Shown piece after piece: positions 1-12,801 of a stretch of DNA of 64,000 bases (position 1 is its first letter; the number at the start of each line of letters is the position of its first letter). The position numbers and the translations under genes are program-made. Source of the stretch: Varroa destructor (Eukaryota; Arthropoda; Arachnida; Mesostigmata; Varroidae). A model generated the notes under the pieces. That model saw only the letters and a list, made by a program, of their open reading frames with translations. It was not told where the DNA came from and made no database searches. The DNA lies in contig NW_019211455.1 of the NCBI RefSeq assembly GCF_002443255.2, positions 23,449,883 to 23,513,882 of the forward strand, given 5' to 3'.

Positions 1-559
1 GAATGGAGCAGGGATTTTGGTACCGTTGATTTGTCCTACTCACTCCCTGTTCGTCCGTGTGCGTCGTAAGCCCCGGTATAGCAGTGCTTTTGCCTGTACC
101 TTGTAGGGGGCCGTTCACGAAGCTAACCAACGTTCAACGACTAATTTTTCTACGTAATTTCATACAGTGCACGTACATGTCGCGAGCGGGCCCATTAACG
201 TCACCTACTACTAGCGTTTTTGAGGCCAATCATACGATCCGGAGGCGTTTCTAGGTTTCGCTAGATATAGTAAATCGAGGATATGCACGTATGTTATTGA
301 CGTTTGTGTCGTGCAAATAGTATTTAAATAGTTTAATTTTTTTCAACTTCACGTTGCGAACTTAGAATGTATGTTGGAATCGGGCCGGAGGGGGCTAGAT
401 TACCCAATGTGGTAGGCAAAAAGGTTGTTGCCCATTCGTTAGTGCACGTAACGCTTTACCGTGTGCGTATGTTTAGTATTTATTGTCATCACTGCTTTAA
501 AATTTGGAAGAATGCTCATGTTGTACAGTTTAATTCTCTAAGTACGTTACCATTCGTCT

Positions 560-2400
560 AGATAAAGAACAACTACTTAATTCGTACTTTTCAGCCAATT
601 GGTACTCTGTGTTTTTTTTGACACATAGAAATCGATGCAAAAAATCGACAGATAAAAAACAACGCAAACGAATCGTCCAGAATTGTTTTTACATAATTTT
701 ACTTGTGTAGTTATTACTAGTCGAATGTTTTTGAGAACCTCTGCGGACCCGTATCACTTCGAACGTTTTGTCAGTCCAGACAAGTAGCAGCTCGTACAAA
801 GACAAAGTGTGATTGACAATTTTACCCCCCCCCCCCCTTTGTCAATAAACGGTAATCAAATAACTGGTGATTACCCGCGGGAAATTCAAATCGATATGGC
901 GCAATATAATGATATGGCGTGAACGCATAGAAGCACCAAAATCATCTGCATATATGTAATGTGTATCTAATAGTAGATAATATACATCGTAGCGCGTAAA
1001 CCAATTTCTCCACTGTAATTATATATAGCGTTACTGTGCAATCTGTTCGGTCTGAATAATGTCTGAATGCTAATAACACCAAAAAAAGAAACAACGTCGA
1101 TTTAGTGCTCTGCTCTGAAGTTTACGGGTCGCAGTACAACTATATAGTTGTATACATATATATATACCCCTATTACTTCAGTATCGATCGAATTTTGGCC
1201 TAGGGCCAAAAATGCAAGCCAGCAAAACCGTACAGGGAAGGACTTCTGCATGCAGACATACAGGGCAATCAAAAAAGACTTCGTTTCAATGACCTAGCAG
1301 CGTTTGTCTGCATGTGATCCAAGATCTGTTTCCCACACTTTGCCCTCGCATGAAAACACTATAGTAGGTTAGATGGATGGGTCCGGCCAAAAAATTGTAC
1401 AAACACGTATACACGGTTTCGAACAAAAATATGCGTGTACGTACATACAAACAAATTTGGCTTTTGGCGAAAACCATTAGTAGAAGACTGTACACTGTTA
1501 TGGCTTTTTTTATTATCCTGAATATATGTATATACGCTGCGGCCCGCCTGCTTCACCCCATATGATTAACAGTACAATTTGCTTTACTTGTCTGTATTTG
1601 TCCTTTGATTGGGTAGATGAATTACGGATCCCCGTTCCCTTTGCCCGCTCCTCGCACTCTTCGTCAGATACTTTCTCTCCGTATGCTTCTATCTATGCGT
1701 AATTCTTGCATTTGTGTCTCCAGCATCTGTCTGTTTGCTCGTCTGTCTCCAGCAAATTTCTGTCATCTGCTTGAATTCCTTCTGCTGCCTCGATCGTCCT
1801 CTTCGTCACATCTACGAGAAATAGCGTTTGCAAAGCATCCCCGCGAGGCGCACTGCCATTCTCATTATTCTCCCGTATCAACATCATCATCACTATTATC
1901 AGCCAATAGTAGCATCATGCTGGAAACCCTCGTGAATTGATTTGTTGGAAGAAGATCCCCCTTTTGCTTGATTTGCCACCTTCCATATATTAGACAGCTG
2001 TTGCAGTCGCTTTTCTAAGTGCCTTCTCATGGCACTGCCTCGATAGTCAATCGACTTCTCTCCCTCCGCTGATGCTGTCCGTCTGACCCTCCAACAATAA
2101 CGACCGGTTTCCGTCTGCGCGCGTGTATTTGGTTTCGGCCAGCAACGTGTGTCACTAGATCTATGCATGTCCACCAAATAGATATCAGTCGATAGTCGGC
2201 TTGAATCACGAATACCGCCAAGAACTCTGATACGATTTACATACGCTCAGGAACAAAGTGAACCCGTCGGTAAAAGGCCGACCCAAACCCGGAGCGAGTG
2301 ACCAAATTATTGTAACGTAACAACCATTGTATGAGTGCTGTTAGTACCGCTTGCTTAACGTTATTGAAGCTTTCACCACTACCCCACGACTACCCTCACT
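560..2400. other. non-coding stretch without a supported gene
   Basis: Only short open frames occur, none with paired splice signals or a coding-like composition. It contains an 18-bp perfect palindrome at 1135-1152 (arms TACAACTAT and ATAGTTGTA) next to a TA-rich patch. A pyrimidine-rich, serine-codon-rich stretch around 1640-1900 gives a spurious open frame. Confidence 0.6.
825..837. repeat. poly-C run of 13 inside a short inverted repeat
   Basis: Thirteen consecutive C residues. The 8-base arms ATTGACAA (812-819) and TTGTCAAT (839-846) flank the run and are perfect reverse complements, so the C-run would sit in the loop of a small hairpin. No coding sense is visible. Confidence 0.9.
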
Positions 2401-2457
2401 GCCTCTGTGACATCAGTAGCAACTTCATTCGCAGAAGATTTCCTGTGCATCTGTCCT

Positions 2458-2460
<3 letters not shown>

Positions 2461-2492
<32 letters not shown>
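2461..2492. repeat. (TC)16 microsatellite
   Basis: Uninterrupted TC dinucleotide repeat. On the minus strand it creates an artificial Arg-Glu repeat in a 126-codon open frame, which I do not treat as a gene. Confidence 0.97.
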
Positions 2493-2497
<5 letters not shown>

Positions 2498-3298
2498 CTT
2501 GGATACGTCTACCCAGGGAACTACCCGTTGCGTAGTTCCCGCCGCGCAGTACTCCCCTTGCACGCGGGTTTTGTAGCGTTTCGTACTGCTGGTTGGCTGG
2601 TGGCAGCTGTTGTTGGGTCGGCAGAGAGTCTCTGCAGTGGTTATGGCAGCGGTAGTCGCGTCTGCGGCGCGGCGACGCAGGAGTCACTGCAGCAGCAGTA
2701 GTAACACAGAGTAGTTGGAGCAGCTGTGGCAATGGTGCACTCGCAGCGACGTTGTCCATCGCTAGTTTACCCCTTAATTTAGTCGTTCGTGGCCGCTGTA
2801 CGGCCGAGTGCGTCCTAAAACTGGCAACCGAGCGTCGCCATTTTCAGTTCAACGTCCCTCTTACCTTTCCTTAATTTGGATCTCGCTTGGGGCGGCAAAG
2901 GGGGGCAACAGCAATGCTGAACTGAGATGAATGCTGTGGGCACGCGCACACACATCACACAAATATCCATAGGCAGGTAAACACATTATATACGAATATA
3001 TGCGTATATACAAAGTTGCGGAGAAGATGCAGCCATAACATTACACATGTGCGTGTGTGAGTGAATATTTTATGTGAGTGCATAAATGCACAGATAACTA
3101 ACTGAAAGTAAAGACGAAAGATCCGGCGAAAAAACAGACAAAAATTTACTTTAAATGGACAGACAGACAACCAAGCATAATAAACAAAAAATACCTGTAT
3201 GGAGTAACACACGAACAAACAGATACCAACAAACTATATACTAGATACAGATAAAAGAGTATGCATATATATGATATATATATTATATAATTATAATT

Positions 3299-3398
3299 NN
3301 NNNNNNNNNNNNNNNNNNNNNNNNNNNNNNNNNNNNNNNNNNNNNNNNNNNNNNNNNNNNNNNNNNNNNNNNNNNNNNNNNNNNNNNNNNNNNNNNNN
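3299..3398. other. assembly gap of 100 N
   Basis: Exactly 100 N bases, a common placeholder length for a scaffold join of unknown size. The left flank is an AT-rich low-complexity run (TATATATTATATAATTATAATT), so a collapsed or unresolved repeat is likely here. Order and distance across the gap should not be trusted. Confidence 0.99.
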
Positions 3399-4305
3399 GG
3401 TGATTATAAGAGCATATGCGTGTCGCACAAAACAATGGCGCGACAATATGGCCGCAAGAACAACAAACAGTTGTCCGATTAGCCATTGTTACGTGCATTG
3501 TTCAGGGTCTGCAGCTTAGCAAAGTAGCGACTTGACGAGCACAACGATAACAGCGGTGACACTATGCTATTAAAAAGACGACGACTTCCGTTTTCGAAAG
3601 ATTGATTCGATGCTTGGCTCAACTTAGAACACATTTCGAAAGTTCCCACGCAACTTTCTCTATTTGCTTGCTCGAATCTTATGGATATCGATCCTTTAAA
3701 CTACCAATCATGTATTCCATACAAATACTAACAAACAGTCTGAAATGTGTGCGTAAAATTTCGGAAATGTATCACCTAGGACTGATGGCGCCAAGTAGCG
3801 AGGACAAAAACTTGAAATACTTACGCTACTCAACACGGGTTTGGCCAAAGCCGAATGTTTTTGAGGGATCATTGCGTCAATCCCCTTTCCTTTTCCGCAG
3901 GTATAAGTAATATTGGTAATACGCAGTTAGTTAAACTAGAACGTAACGGTTTGGCACAAGCGTCCAGCAGAACTTCCCGGGAATAACATCAACCGGGTTC
4001 ACATGCACAATACCTCTTGTGCATCGATGGCCTTAAACAATAGAAGAGCGACGGACACCTGGAGTATTTTGTACGAAAGTCAAAATGGATGTTGTTACCT
4101 CAATCTTGAACGTTGTTTTTGCCGAGGGCCACAAAACGACGACGATCTTACGAGTGTGTACAGCTAAAGGCAGCTGCGTAAGTTTAAAGAAATCGAAAAT
4201 TTTCAGATTGCCACAGCCTGAACCTCTGTGCTGTCATGGTAGGTCCGTGATGAAACGCGGCAGTACCAACGCAGGCTAAGGGGTGCAAAGGAAGATGTGG
4301 TCGCA

Positions 4306-4338
4306 CTCTCTCTCTCTATCTTTCTATATATATATATA
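4306..4338. repeat. compound CT / TA microsatellite
   Basis: A short CT run is followed by TTTC and then a TA run. Both are simple-sequence tracts of ordinary length. Confidence 0.9.
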
Positions 4339-5450
4339 CGTGTGTCTCGATTCGCTTGTCTTCATCAAGGCGTTTTGTCTTCTCGGCTGCCTTTTGCGGT
4401 TACAATGCGGACTTGCGTCTGCTACTGTCGGCCACCCATCGCGCGATCAGCGAACATATCGCAGAGCTGAGCACTAAAAGAAAGAGAAGAAGCGGCGACG
4501 CTCGATTCGATATACGTACACGTAGCCGAAGAATAATAATAGAGAAATTTCATCAAGGGCGATCGCAGAAGAGGTGACCGTGACCACGATGACAGTTAAC
4601 TGTACGAAGCACAGCCAATACAGCTGTGATGGTCACCAATCGATCATAATAACAATAATAGTATAAAAAGGCAATAACAAAAAGCGAAAAGAAGTTAATG
4701 CAAAAACACTAACAAATGAGTCAGTCGGCTGGCGTTTGCCGCCAAACGTACGAAACACATTACAACGCTCGGCTGTAGACCAGAAGCTGTTCCGTTCTTC
4801 CATTCACGTAGTGAATCTCTTGTTGTCACAGCTGTTAATTAAGAGCAGTATCAGTTAACGTGTCATCTATAAAGAAGAGTGTTTCCAGTTTCTGGTCGTT
4901 CGCTCGCTTAACGGAAGCTTTCCTTTTCTGCCGACGGCTCGCTTTGTGACCGTCGAGCGTACGGCCGTCAGTGCAAATGCGTTTATAGCAACGGCGGGGA
5001 TGACGATGCCAATGTGTTGATTATGATTGTCACGATTCTGTATCGGTGCAGCCGGGAACCACGACGACAACAGTAGGCTAAAAATATTATAGTGGACCAT
5101 TCGTTGCCCCTAGGCAGAACACCCAGCGCCCTACGTTCAAGTTTAAGTGATCGATTTCTATCGATGCGAAGCCTGGCCGCTGCTGTTGCAAAAGCTCATT
5201 CTGCTGCCTATAGATGGGGTGATAGAATATAACTATTTCGTTGGCATTACTGCAGCATTTGCAAGGCGGCCCAAGTCGCATAGCGGTCACGCGCAACATT
5301 AGCGGCGCTGGTAGCGATTTGTTAAGCAATTCAACGACACAAATGGCATCGACGATGCTGTACAAACAGACCAATGGCCAATAGATACAGCCACTGTAGC
5401 TGGGTTTCGTTTCGTTTTTTTTTTTTCTTAACCTTTTCTTTGCGACTTAG

Positions 5451-5646
5451 CCCGACAACAGCAGCGGCAGCAGCAGCTCAATTACCGGCGCGTCGTGCCC
5501 CTGGCGCGGGGCTTCCCAATAGCAAATTCACTACACCGGCCATTTGCGCGGATGATGCGGCCGCAGCAACTGGATACAAAAAGGGAGACAGCAGCACTGC
5601 CAGCATAAACTTTGCAGTTGAAGCCAGTCTTGATCGTCTACTTTAA
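5451..5646 (+). CDS. candidate terminal exon, alanine-rich
   Basis: A long T/C-rich tract (about 5406-5440) leads to a TTAG acceptor at 5450. In the phase-2 reading (one base, then codons) 64 codons follow to TAA at 5644-5646: a run of Ala, then a Pro/Ala/Arg-rich segment, then an acidic and hydrophilic end. A poly(A) signal AATAAA lies at about 5803. A second frame is open for about 52 codons and is Gln/Arg-rich, so the frame is uncertain. No family recognised and no upstream partner exon found. The surrounding 4.4-5.7 kb is CpG-richer than its neighbours, so a transcribed 5' region is another reading. Confidence 0.3.
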
Positions 5647-5649
5647 CTG

Positions 5650-6970
5650 CTGTGTTCCTAGTAGCGATCTAACACAGGAAGTTGGGGCGTTTACCTGTGC
5701 TTAAAAATTCTTCACCACCATCTCAGCTGACAGCATCTATTGTACGTCACGGTCTTCATACTCTATTAGAACTACTGCCGGCACGACGATAGTCTATGGC
5801 CGAATAAAGTACTATTATAGACTGGCCAAAGGCTGTATCGCGTATAGCTAAGACACCGAACGGAAGAAGTCTTGATACATTAACATTATTGATTTTATAG
5901 TGACTATGTCGAATAGAATATTTACATAGGATTTCGGTTATTATAGACGCCCTTCACGCTAAGTATCCACCAATACTCTGATGCATGCGACGAAGCTTGC
6001 GTACTTTTCAATTCCACTGCTAGTCTCCATTGCGATCGTACCTTACGATGGAACTGTTCTTGCAGCCCTAATTAAAGTGCTTCTAGATCTTGAGAGCAGA
6101 TTGCCATAAAACGGGATTGAACGTACTATATACACCCGTTTAGTACGTACACTGGCCTGAACACGCACGTGTGTACGTAGAAGTGTCACAGCCAGTGGAA
6201 ACTGTGTGGTTGTGGTCCTATTCGGTCAGTAAGACTTGAACACCACAATCACTATCTGTTCGTAGTATAATAGTTTTAGAAGGCATTTAGTCGGTTCAAG
6301 CCCAAGTAGCAGGCTTCTGCTATTCAATCGAATAGTTTAAAAATGATTGTCTAGCTGAACGGCCTCAACGCTGGGAGGAACCGACCGTTAGCCAACGAAG
6401 GTGTGTTCCGTGCTTGGACGTCTAGTATTGATAGCCAGACCATTTATCGGACGTGAAAAACAGTGAGAACAGACGGGAGAATAAATAGACCCTTTGTGTA
6501 GCAGAGAAAGAGCGCTGCTATGAATCGTGCTTGACGCCAGCACCGCTATGAAATCGTTGCAAATGTCCATTACTTTATCGGAGATGAACCGCTTTCAGTG
6601 GTATACCTCTTGTAAAATAGAGTGTTAATATGGGCCGACCATAAACAGTGGGTAGAGAAAAATTCTTAGCTGAAAGCGTCAACAATGTCGATGGCTTAAT
6701 ATGCGGGTTGTGTTACTAAAACGCTAAAAAACAGTACTGAGAAGTTGCACTTACAAACGGGAATAGTTTTTCTTGAAGAATCAGTCGATAAAAGGTGATT
6801 TAAGTTTAAGGTAGCTCATCGGGGAACCAGTCTTAAAAATAGATCAAAAATTATCCTGGAGCCATTCACCACGAAACAAACCTAAGGTCTATTAAAGCCT
6901 CTAGCGGTGTATGAGTTTCAAAGAGCATGAGCTTTTTAAATGAAGGATAAACAAAATTAGGCCATTCACA
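5650..6970. other. no supported gene
   Basis: AT-rich sequence with frequent stops in all frames and no strong acceptor/donor pair. Only the possible AATAAA signal at about 5803 is of note. Confidence 0.5.
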
Positions 6971-6972
6971 TC

Positions 6973-7224
6973 TTGTTATTGTTAAATATATTGGGTGTTT
7001 TTCAAAGCTCCGAGAGCCGCAGCCGCTCTCATTGTTCATATTCTTTTACTCGACAATGTACCAGCAATAAATCCAAATTAGTTGATTACTCCAATGTCCA
7101 TTTGGTCTACGCACTTAGTAAATCCTACCACAGGAATTGTCTGCTTTTGTTAATATTGGAACGCCCAAGGTTCGGTAGTCTAGCTGTGGTTTATTGTTTT
7201 ATAACACTTACCACTAATAAATAA
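6973..7224 (+). CDS. weak candidate terminal exon
   Basis: An 83-codon open frame ends in AAT AAA TAA, so a poly(A)-signal hexamer overlaps the stop. A possible acceptor (TTTTTCAAAG at about 7000-7009) inside the frame would give a shorter terminal exon. Composition is unremarkable, with several Cys and Ser. No family recognised; chance is quite possible. Confidence 0.18.
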   Translation: MLLLNILGVFQSSESRSRSHCSYSFTRQCTSNKSKLVDYSNVHLVYALSKSYHRNCLLLLILERPRFGSLAVVYCFITLTTNK

Positions 7225-7229
7225 TAAAA

Positions 7230-8220
7230 CAATCAGAGTTTTCGATGTAGAAGCACGTACTCCTGCTCTCTGTTCGGGCAACTCCACGATAAGGCCACAG
7301 TCCTTCAAACGTATTATACAGATTTGGTCCTAGACTTCAAGTGATTGTCTCTGAAATAATCGGATTTTCAAAGAAGAAAGACTAGCAGATTTTTTTCGGC
7401 AATTCTATATGACACATGGAAAGTACATTAGTCACTGTTGCTTTTTCTCTATCATTAGTATTATCTTCCCCAATATACAAATAAAGCATTTGAATCTTAA
7501 CGATAACAATAATTACGATGATACTTATCCTCAAAACCTCCCCGTCTAATCTGCGAATGCGAGATCGTATCCATTTGCATGTTGCCTGCTGAATGTAAAC
7601 CAAAGGCCCCACAGATCCAGTATTGACCCACATAAAGCCACAATAAAATGAAGGAGACATCATCGATACTTGTACCTCAAACCACCAAGGTTGCGCGTTA
7701 TTTATTATCGGTCCATTAGGTTGATGACTAAATGCTTATTACCCGTCGGCCATAAACGTCTCTTCAGTCATAAGATGCCCTTAATACTATGTGTGAGTTA
7801 ACACCGATGCGCATCGGTTTGGAAACGGTCTTAAATCTTGGAACGGAAAAGCCATAAGACTGCTTACTCTGGATAAGAAAGCCTGCCAATTTGAAAAACG
7901 CTTTATTGATGCTAAAGGTTTATTTTCAACTTTGAAAGTTGAAGGTCCGCTTCGTAAGTCGTTCTTTAAAACTCTGTCATACGCCGGATTTACCAAGCAC
8001 GCATAAATCTCCAATGCATAAATATTAGGAAAGTTTATAAGTTTTTCATTCCCGAAATGTGAAAGTTTCATCCATCATTTTTTGTGAGTTCGAAAGCTAC
8101 GTCGCTCAACACGTCGACTGGTTTCATAGGACTTTTTTTTTGATATTTTTTCATTCGTGCATATATATATATGGATACCTATAGCTGCTGTATACTTCAG
8201 CATTTTCCATGTATGTATGC

Positions 8221-8252
<32 letters not shown>

Positions 8253-9950
8253 GTACACTCACACATGCTTTCCTCTTCAACTGCATGCTTTGAATCAACT
8301 ATCCACTTATGTACCGCCGGTCACCCTCTCTTATGTTCCTTGGCTTAAACTTGTATCCTTGATGTTAAAGTTCCTCCGTATATAACTGATACTTATATAT
8401 TCTATTATGTAATAGTCTATAATAGTCATAGTTTTGTGCGTTGTTATTCTACGAAAGTTACCCGCTGCGGTTATCTCGTACAGATTATTTACAAATCACA
8501 TACTTTCCTAACATAGATTTAAACTGTAGCTTTTATCCACGTATCTTTTAGACTGTTCCTTAATTTTAATCATCATCATTACAACAGGTTTATCGGGACA
8601 CGATATTTTTGTCCTTTACGAATTTATTAAACAGTGCCTTACTACTTTATCTCAAAGTAATACTACGTGTCGTCACGCCAGCTGCACCGATCGGTGCTTC
8701 TACAATACTGGTGACGACATTTTAATGGCGCACAGTACTATACAACACAACTACTACGCATGATAATTACTTTATTGGTTTTTTGAGTCAAAAACATGCA
8801 TAATATGAGGCACATCACTACTTGGTCCTATTGAAGCCTTTACCTCGGCCTGCTTCTGCACTATTTGAAGCTACTTTTTTTTTTTTTTAATAATTTTCCG
8901 ATAGCTCTGTTCATGAAAAGGTTTGCTCGATTTTCTGTCTAAACTAAATTATAAAAAGTTTATATAGAAATAGTAAAGAGAAGTCTTTCTGAGATTCTCG
9001 TTTTGGCTATTATTCGTACGTTACAATATGTGCACTAAGTTTGAGGTAAATTCCCCTTTCTTTTAAAAGAATTTTTCGAATTGATTTTTTAAAAAAGCGC
9101 TTAGGATATTTTTCGTGGACCTTGGCTGAGCGGTAATCTATAGTAGTACTTTTTTTTCCCAACTTGCCAAAGATTGAAAGAAATTTGCCAACGGATAGGG
9201 TATTACTGTTGTTCTTTCGCTAACCTTCACTTCAAGATATCTGTGATTTAACGTAAATTTAGTAAAATGAAAAAATAAATAACGGAATTCAGATACGTTT
9301 TTTTATTTTGAGAGAAGAAATAATTTTGCCAGCAGTAACATTCGCCAAAAACCTTCATGTAATTACATAGTGATACTGGGTCTCTAGTGATTATTTTTTA
9401 TAGCAAATAATAGCTAAGTCACTTTTTATCAATACAGCAAAAAAAAATACTCATAAATTTCTCTATGAACTTTTCTAAAGTGTCTGATCTTCTTCAAATC
9501 AATCCTACCTTTAGTAGATGTTATGAAAACGTTTACATCACCATATCTTGGCCGGTGAGCCACATAGACATTACTAAATGAGTAAATGCTTTTCTAATTA
9601 TAAAACCGCCATAACGGGAATTGATATTTGTTGGTGATGCTTTCGTACGTAGCGTGCGATGCGCTATCAAGCGCAGCCGCAAAAAGTTGTAACACAGCCA
9701 AAAATTTCCCAAGAAAAAAAGAGCAAAATTTCCAAGATCGTTCAAAGCGGTTACTTTTAGAAATTATAGATTTTTTAAACTTAAAAGGTTAATAATTGAA
9801 CTTGAAGTTTTAAATAAAGCTTTAAACAAACGTTTCAACTTTGTGGTATCAGCAGAATTTAAAAAACGAAACGTTAAACCAGCGCCGCACTGTTCCCTTA
9901 TCGAGATAAGGAGTGAATAATCATCCAATATCATAGAAACTTATGTACAC
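7230..9950. other. AT-rich non-coding stretch
   Basis: No frame combines a good acceptor or start with a coding-like composition. It contains TA-rich simple repeats around 8159-8172 and 8219-8252 and several short poly-T runs. It could be intronic or intergenic. Confidence 0.55.
8219..8252. repeat. (TA)n microsatellite
   Basis: Alternating AT run interrupted once by ATACAT. A second, shorter TA run lies at 8159-8172. Confidence 0.93.
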
Positions 9951-9954
9951 TTAC

Positions 9955-10012
9955 ATGCTTTCTTTCTTTTCTGCATACGGGGTCTGTATTTACTATTGAC
10001 AAAGTAAACAAC
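9955..10012 (-). CDS. candidate 58-nt internal exon
   Basis: On the minus strand a pyrimidine-rich acceptor (TTTTCCTTGTTCACACAG) precedes 58 bases that end at a GTAAGT donor. In phase 0 the exon reads 19 codons, mixed hydrophobic then strongly basic (Tyr-Arg-Pro-Arg, then Lys/Arg-rich), and ends in phase 1. Both splice sites are near consensus. I found no partner exons nearby, so it could be a chance pairing. Confidence 0.25.
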
Positions 10013-10177
10013 CTGTGTGAACAAGGAAAATTACATACAACTTGATGATTGTGTTGTTCTTCACAGGTTCGATTTGCTATTCAGAGATCTTAGCGGTCGA
10101 ATTTAGCAGACGACACGCGCAGTTAACAGCCACTCCTGAAAAGACAATTTCATATCTAGAATAGTATTGAATTTATC

Positions 10178-10178
<1 letters not shown>

Positions 10179-10245
<67 letters not shown>
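10179..10245. repeat. (TC)33 microsatellite
   Basis: 67 bases of pure TC. It ends 11 bases before the AG of a plausible splice acceptor at 10255-10256, so on the plus strand it would serve as an unusually long polypyrimidine tract. Confidence 0.98.
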
Positions 10246-10248
<3 letters not shown>

Positions 10249-10256
10249 GTTTACAG

Positions 10257-10453
10257 GCTTCCGCCAAGACGCCAAAGGCGACAGTTTGATGCGACCAATA
10301 GAAAAAGAGTTGCTTTTGCTTCAGGCTGGCATTGTCTTGCTGCGTGTGGGGGTCCGTTCAGAGTTGGGCGACGGGGCAGCACGAAAAGTGACAACTAAGC
10401 GGGGCGTCTGTCTCATCCGCACGGACAAAATGAATGTTCGTTGCTGTTGTTGA
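10257..10453 (+). CDS. candidate terminal exon behind a (TC)33 tract
   Basis: After the TC tract comes GTTGTTTACAG, a good acceptor. The phase-1 reading gives 64 codons to TGA at 10451-10453. Third positions are often G or C. The protein is charged at first (Arg, Gln, Asp, Lys, then a Pro-Ile-Glu-Lys-Glu patch), then has a Leu/Val-rich stretch, a Gly/Ala/Arg segment and a CysCysCys end. No family recognised and no upstream exon found. Possible AATAAA signals are about 600 bases away. Confidence 0.33.
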
Positions 10454-10572
10454 TATAGTTATCGCTCTGTTATAGGCCAATTTATTGCTGCTGTCGTTAC
10501 AGAAAGACATTTAAACGCTTTTTCCGCTAATAGCAAACGACCGGGACTATATTGAACAAGCGTTGTTACCAG

Positions 10573-11013
10573 CTAGACGCCCTCGATTCCACGCGCGCCT
10601 TTGAGAAGCTGTTGCTCGGCCAAAGAAAATGATAGCTGTAAATATTCATGAAAGCAGAATAGAAGAAGGTTTGAGTTACTCAGCGAACGAAACGAAGATG
10701 CAAACAGCTGACTCGATAAATTTGTCGCTGCCAGCGATTTGGGCGGTTGCGTGCGTGACAAACACCTTCGGTCTCCCCCAAACGTCAGCCAGGACAATGG
10801 CGAACGAATGACTTTAAAGATGGTAGTTAGTTCAGGCTGTTGGTAAGTAGCAGCCGACAATCCTAGAGATGAAGGAGAAAACTCTCGAAAGATTACACGA
10901 CAACCATTGCTAGAATACACTATGTCATCTACGTGAGAAGAAAGGTCGGCGTTCTTCGATACTTGAAGTGTACTCTTGTATGTTTTTATTAAAAAAAGAA
11001 AAACACCACACAT
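10573..11013 (-). CDS. candidate 146-codon open frame
   Basis: One of the longest non-repeat frames. It starts at an ATG (minus strand, 11011-11013) and ends in TAG. A minus-strand AATAAA at 10480-10485 lies about 90 bases past the stop. The protein begins with a hydrophobic stretch (Cys-Gly-Val-Phe-Leu-Phe-Leu-Ile), then is Ser/Leu-rich without clear domains. The Met-Cys-Gly start recalls class II amidotransferases, but nothing else does. Length alone is within chance for 64 kb. Confidence 0.22.
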   Translation of the reverse strand: MCGVFLFLIKTYKSTLQVSKNADLSSHVDDIVYSSNGCRVIFREFSPSSLGLSAATYQQPELTTIFKVIRSPLSWLTFGGDRRCLSRTQPPKSLAATNLSSQLFASSFRSLSNSNLLLFCFHEYLQLSFSLAEQQLLKGARGIEGV

Positions 11014-11019
11014 TTTCAA

Positions 11020-12320
11020 GCTGGGTCGCCAGCAAAGTTCAGAAAAAGTATAAAATTAATAAACAATTAGCACGATTCTACATCCTGTTTCAATGCACCA
11101 ACATGACAATACTGATAATAATATTATCTTTTATTAACTAGTAATCGTAATATAATGTTAGGTTATACCGATGCCCCATAACTCTGGGGTAAGGCATTGA
11201 GCCGCTTTAGGTTCGAGCTGGGGGTTGTGGCGGCTTCGTTATGGATAAGTGGCAAGGGTAACAAACATCGAATCTCAGACTACTAACTATATGATGGCAA
11301 CCCTAAATTGTTCCTTTATACTTTCAAACAACTTCCTACTCTATTAAAAGTGGATGAGCTTGATTTGAAGAACATGTAGCTTTAACAAGATTATACCGCC
11401 CCCGCCATTCTGCATTCGAAACATTGAAGCGAACGTATTACGGCCGGCTTGTTTACTCGACATAAACACTTCGAGTTGGGTGTTCCATTAAACCTCACGA
11501 AACGAAATGTACCCGCACTAGAATTCGCACCTCGACCACCACCCGCCATCTTAGCCTCCGCTTCTAGGCTATCTCTTACCTAGTTTCCTGACAAGCAAGG
11601 TTCGTCAACTCAAAAGTGGACCTTGATACGAAATTTGGTGATTATATCGATGTTTTTTCAACATCCTCAAAGCAGAGCTCTTGTTGTTACGTGCGTCCGG
11701 TTCTCAAGTCCCTAGCCGGACTGACCATGTTGTCTGTGTGTGCTCATATTGCTTGTTTCGGCCACGTCTTTCACTTCGATGGTATTTCATTAGGGTTTTG
11801 CAGTCATACGTTACAATTAAAAATATAAGTACTCCAGTAATAATGGAGTCCCAGGAGTCAATTATTACGTTTTTTTTATTTAATCAATTGTGCTAGTTCA
11901 TTACGGTGGGCAGATTATGCCTGTAACAGATTCAATGTTTTGACGTGGACACAAATATAACTGCGTTCACAGACAATGTCTGCGGTAATAGGCGAGAACC
12001 GCACCGGTACAACCTGTATTGTTACGGCTAGTTGTTGTAGCAAAGTTATTTACAATGCTAATTGAGACTGCGCCATTGATAACATTCATTTCAAGTCTTT
12101 ATTTATTTGTACCTTCTTGGTCGATACGTTTATATGTTTATACTATTGGCTCTTCTTTTCGGTGTCAAGACAACAACAACAACGTCTACAACAAATAATT
12201 GGTTTTCTAACATAGAGTAACGAAATGCAGGGTCAGTCCGCGATGTCCTCAAGCTCTCCTTAACGAAGTAAACATCTTTCCTCTAACCAACGATTCGCTG
12301 GTAGAGCTCACTGTTCAGGT
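11020..12320. other. no supported gene
   Basis: Mostly AT-rich with short frames only. It includes a possible AATAAA at about 11058 and a CCGCCATCTTAGCC patch near 11545 that resembles a YY1-type site. No splice-bounded exon stands out. Confidence 0.45.
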
Positions 12321-12801
12321 ACGTGCATGTTTCCTATTACATCTATGCATTCTGGTAGGAATCGCACACTGTCCAATGACTGCTGCTACGTCAACGCTAG
12401 TAGGCAAAGACAAACTAGAACGAAGTGTCCTACAGAGCTCGCGCACACACTGACGAGAACGAAACCTCTATGCGTGACGGCGTATGTAAGTAAGTTGCCG
12501 TCGCTCTTTCTTTGTCGTCAGCGGCCATTTAGAGCCGGCAGCGCAGCGCGACAAATTAACCACTACAATGGTAGCGGCCGTAGCTGCCATCTCCCGGATA
12601 TCGCCAGGACCAACTACCACTACAAATAATGCTATGTCACCACCCAATCAGCACAGGTCACAGCGGGGTCTGTGCCATTGCGGCATGGTGCCACTGCCAT
12701 ATCGATGGTAGCCGCTTGTGACGGTAGCACTCAATCAGCCAGCAGCCCATCTATTCTTTTAGCTCTGTATATCTGCGTGTGAATATTCTATATCTAGATA
12801 G

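Noticed and set aside
1617..1940. 107-codon Ser/Leu-rich frame
   Set aside because: Composition reflects a pyrimidine-rich stretch; no splice, start context or poly(A) support.
2379..2759. 126-codon minus-strand frame with Arg-Glu repeats
   Set aside because: The repeats come from the (TC)16 tract, and the rest is low-complexity Gln/Ala/Arg without splice or poly(A) support.
10573..11013. Met-Cys-Gly start as a class II amidotransferase
   Set aside because: Only the first residues match; a second unrelated frame near 41.4 kb also starts Met-Cys-Gly-Val-Phe-Leu, which points to a shared low-complexity string.
11205..11225. GGTTCGAGCTG, another B-box-like string
   Set aside because: No complementary stem and no tRNA cloverleaf around it.
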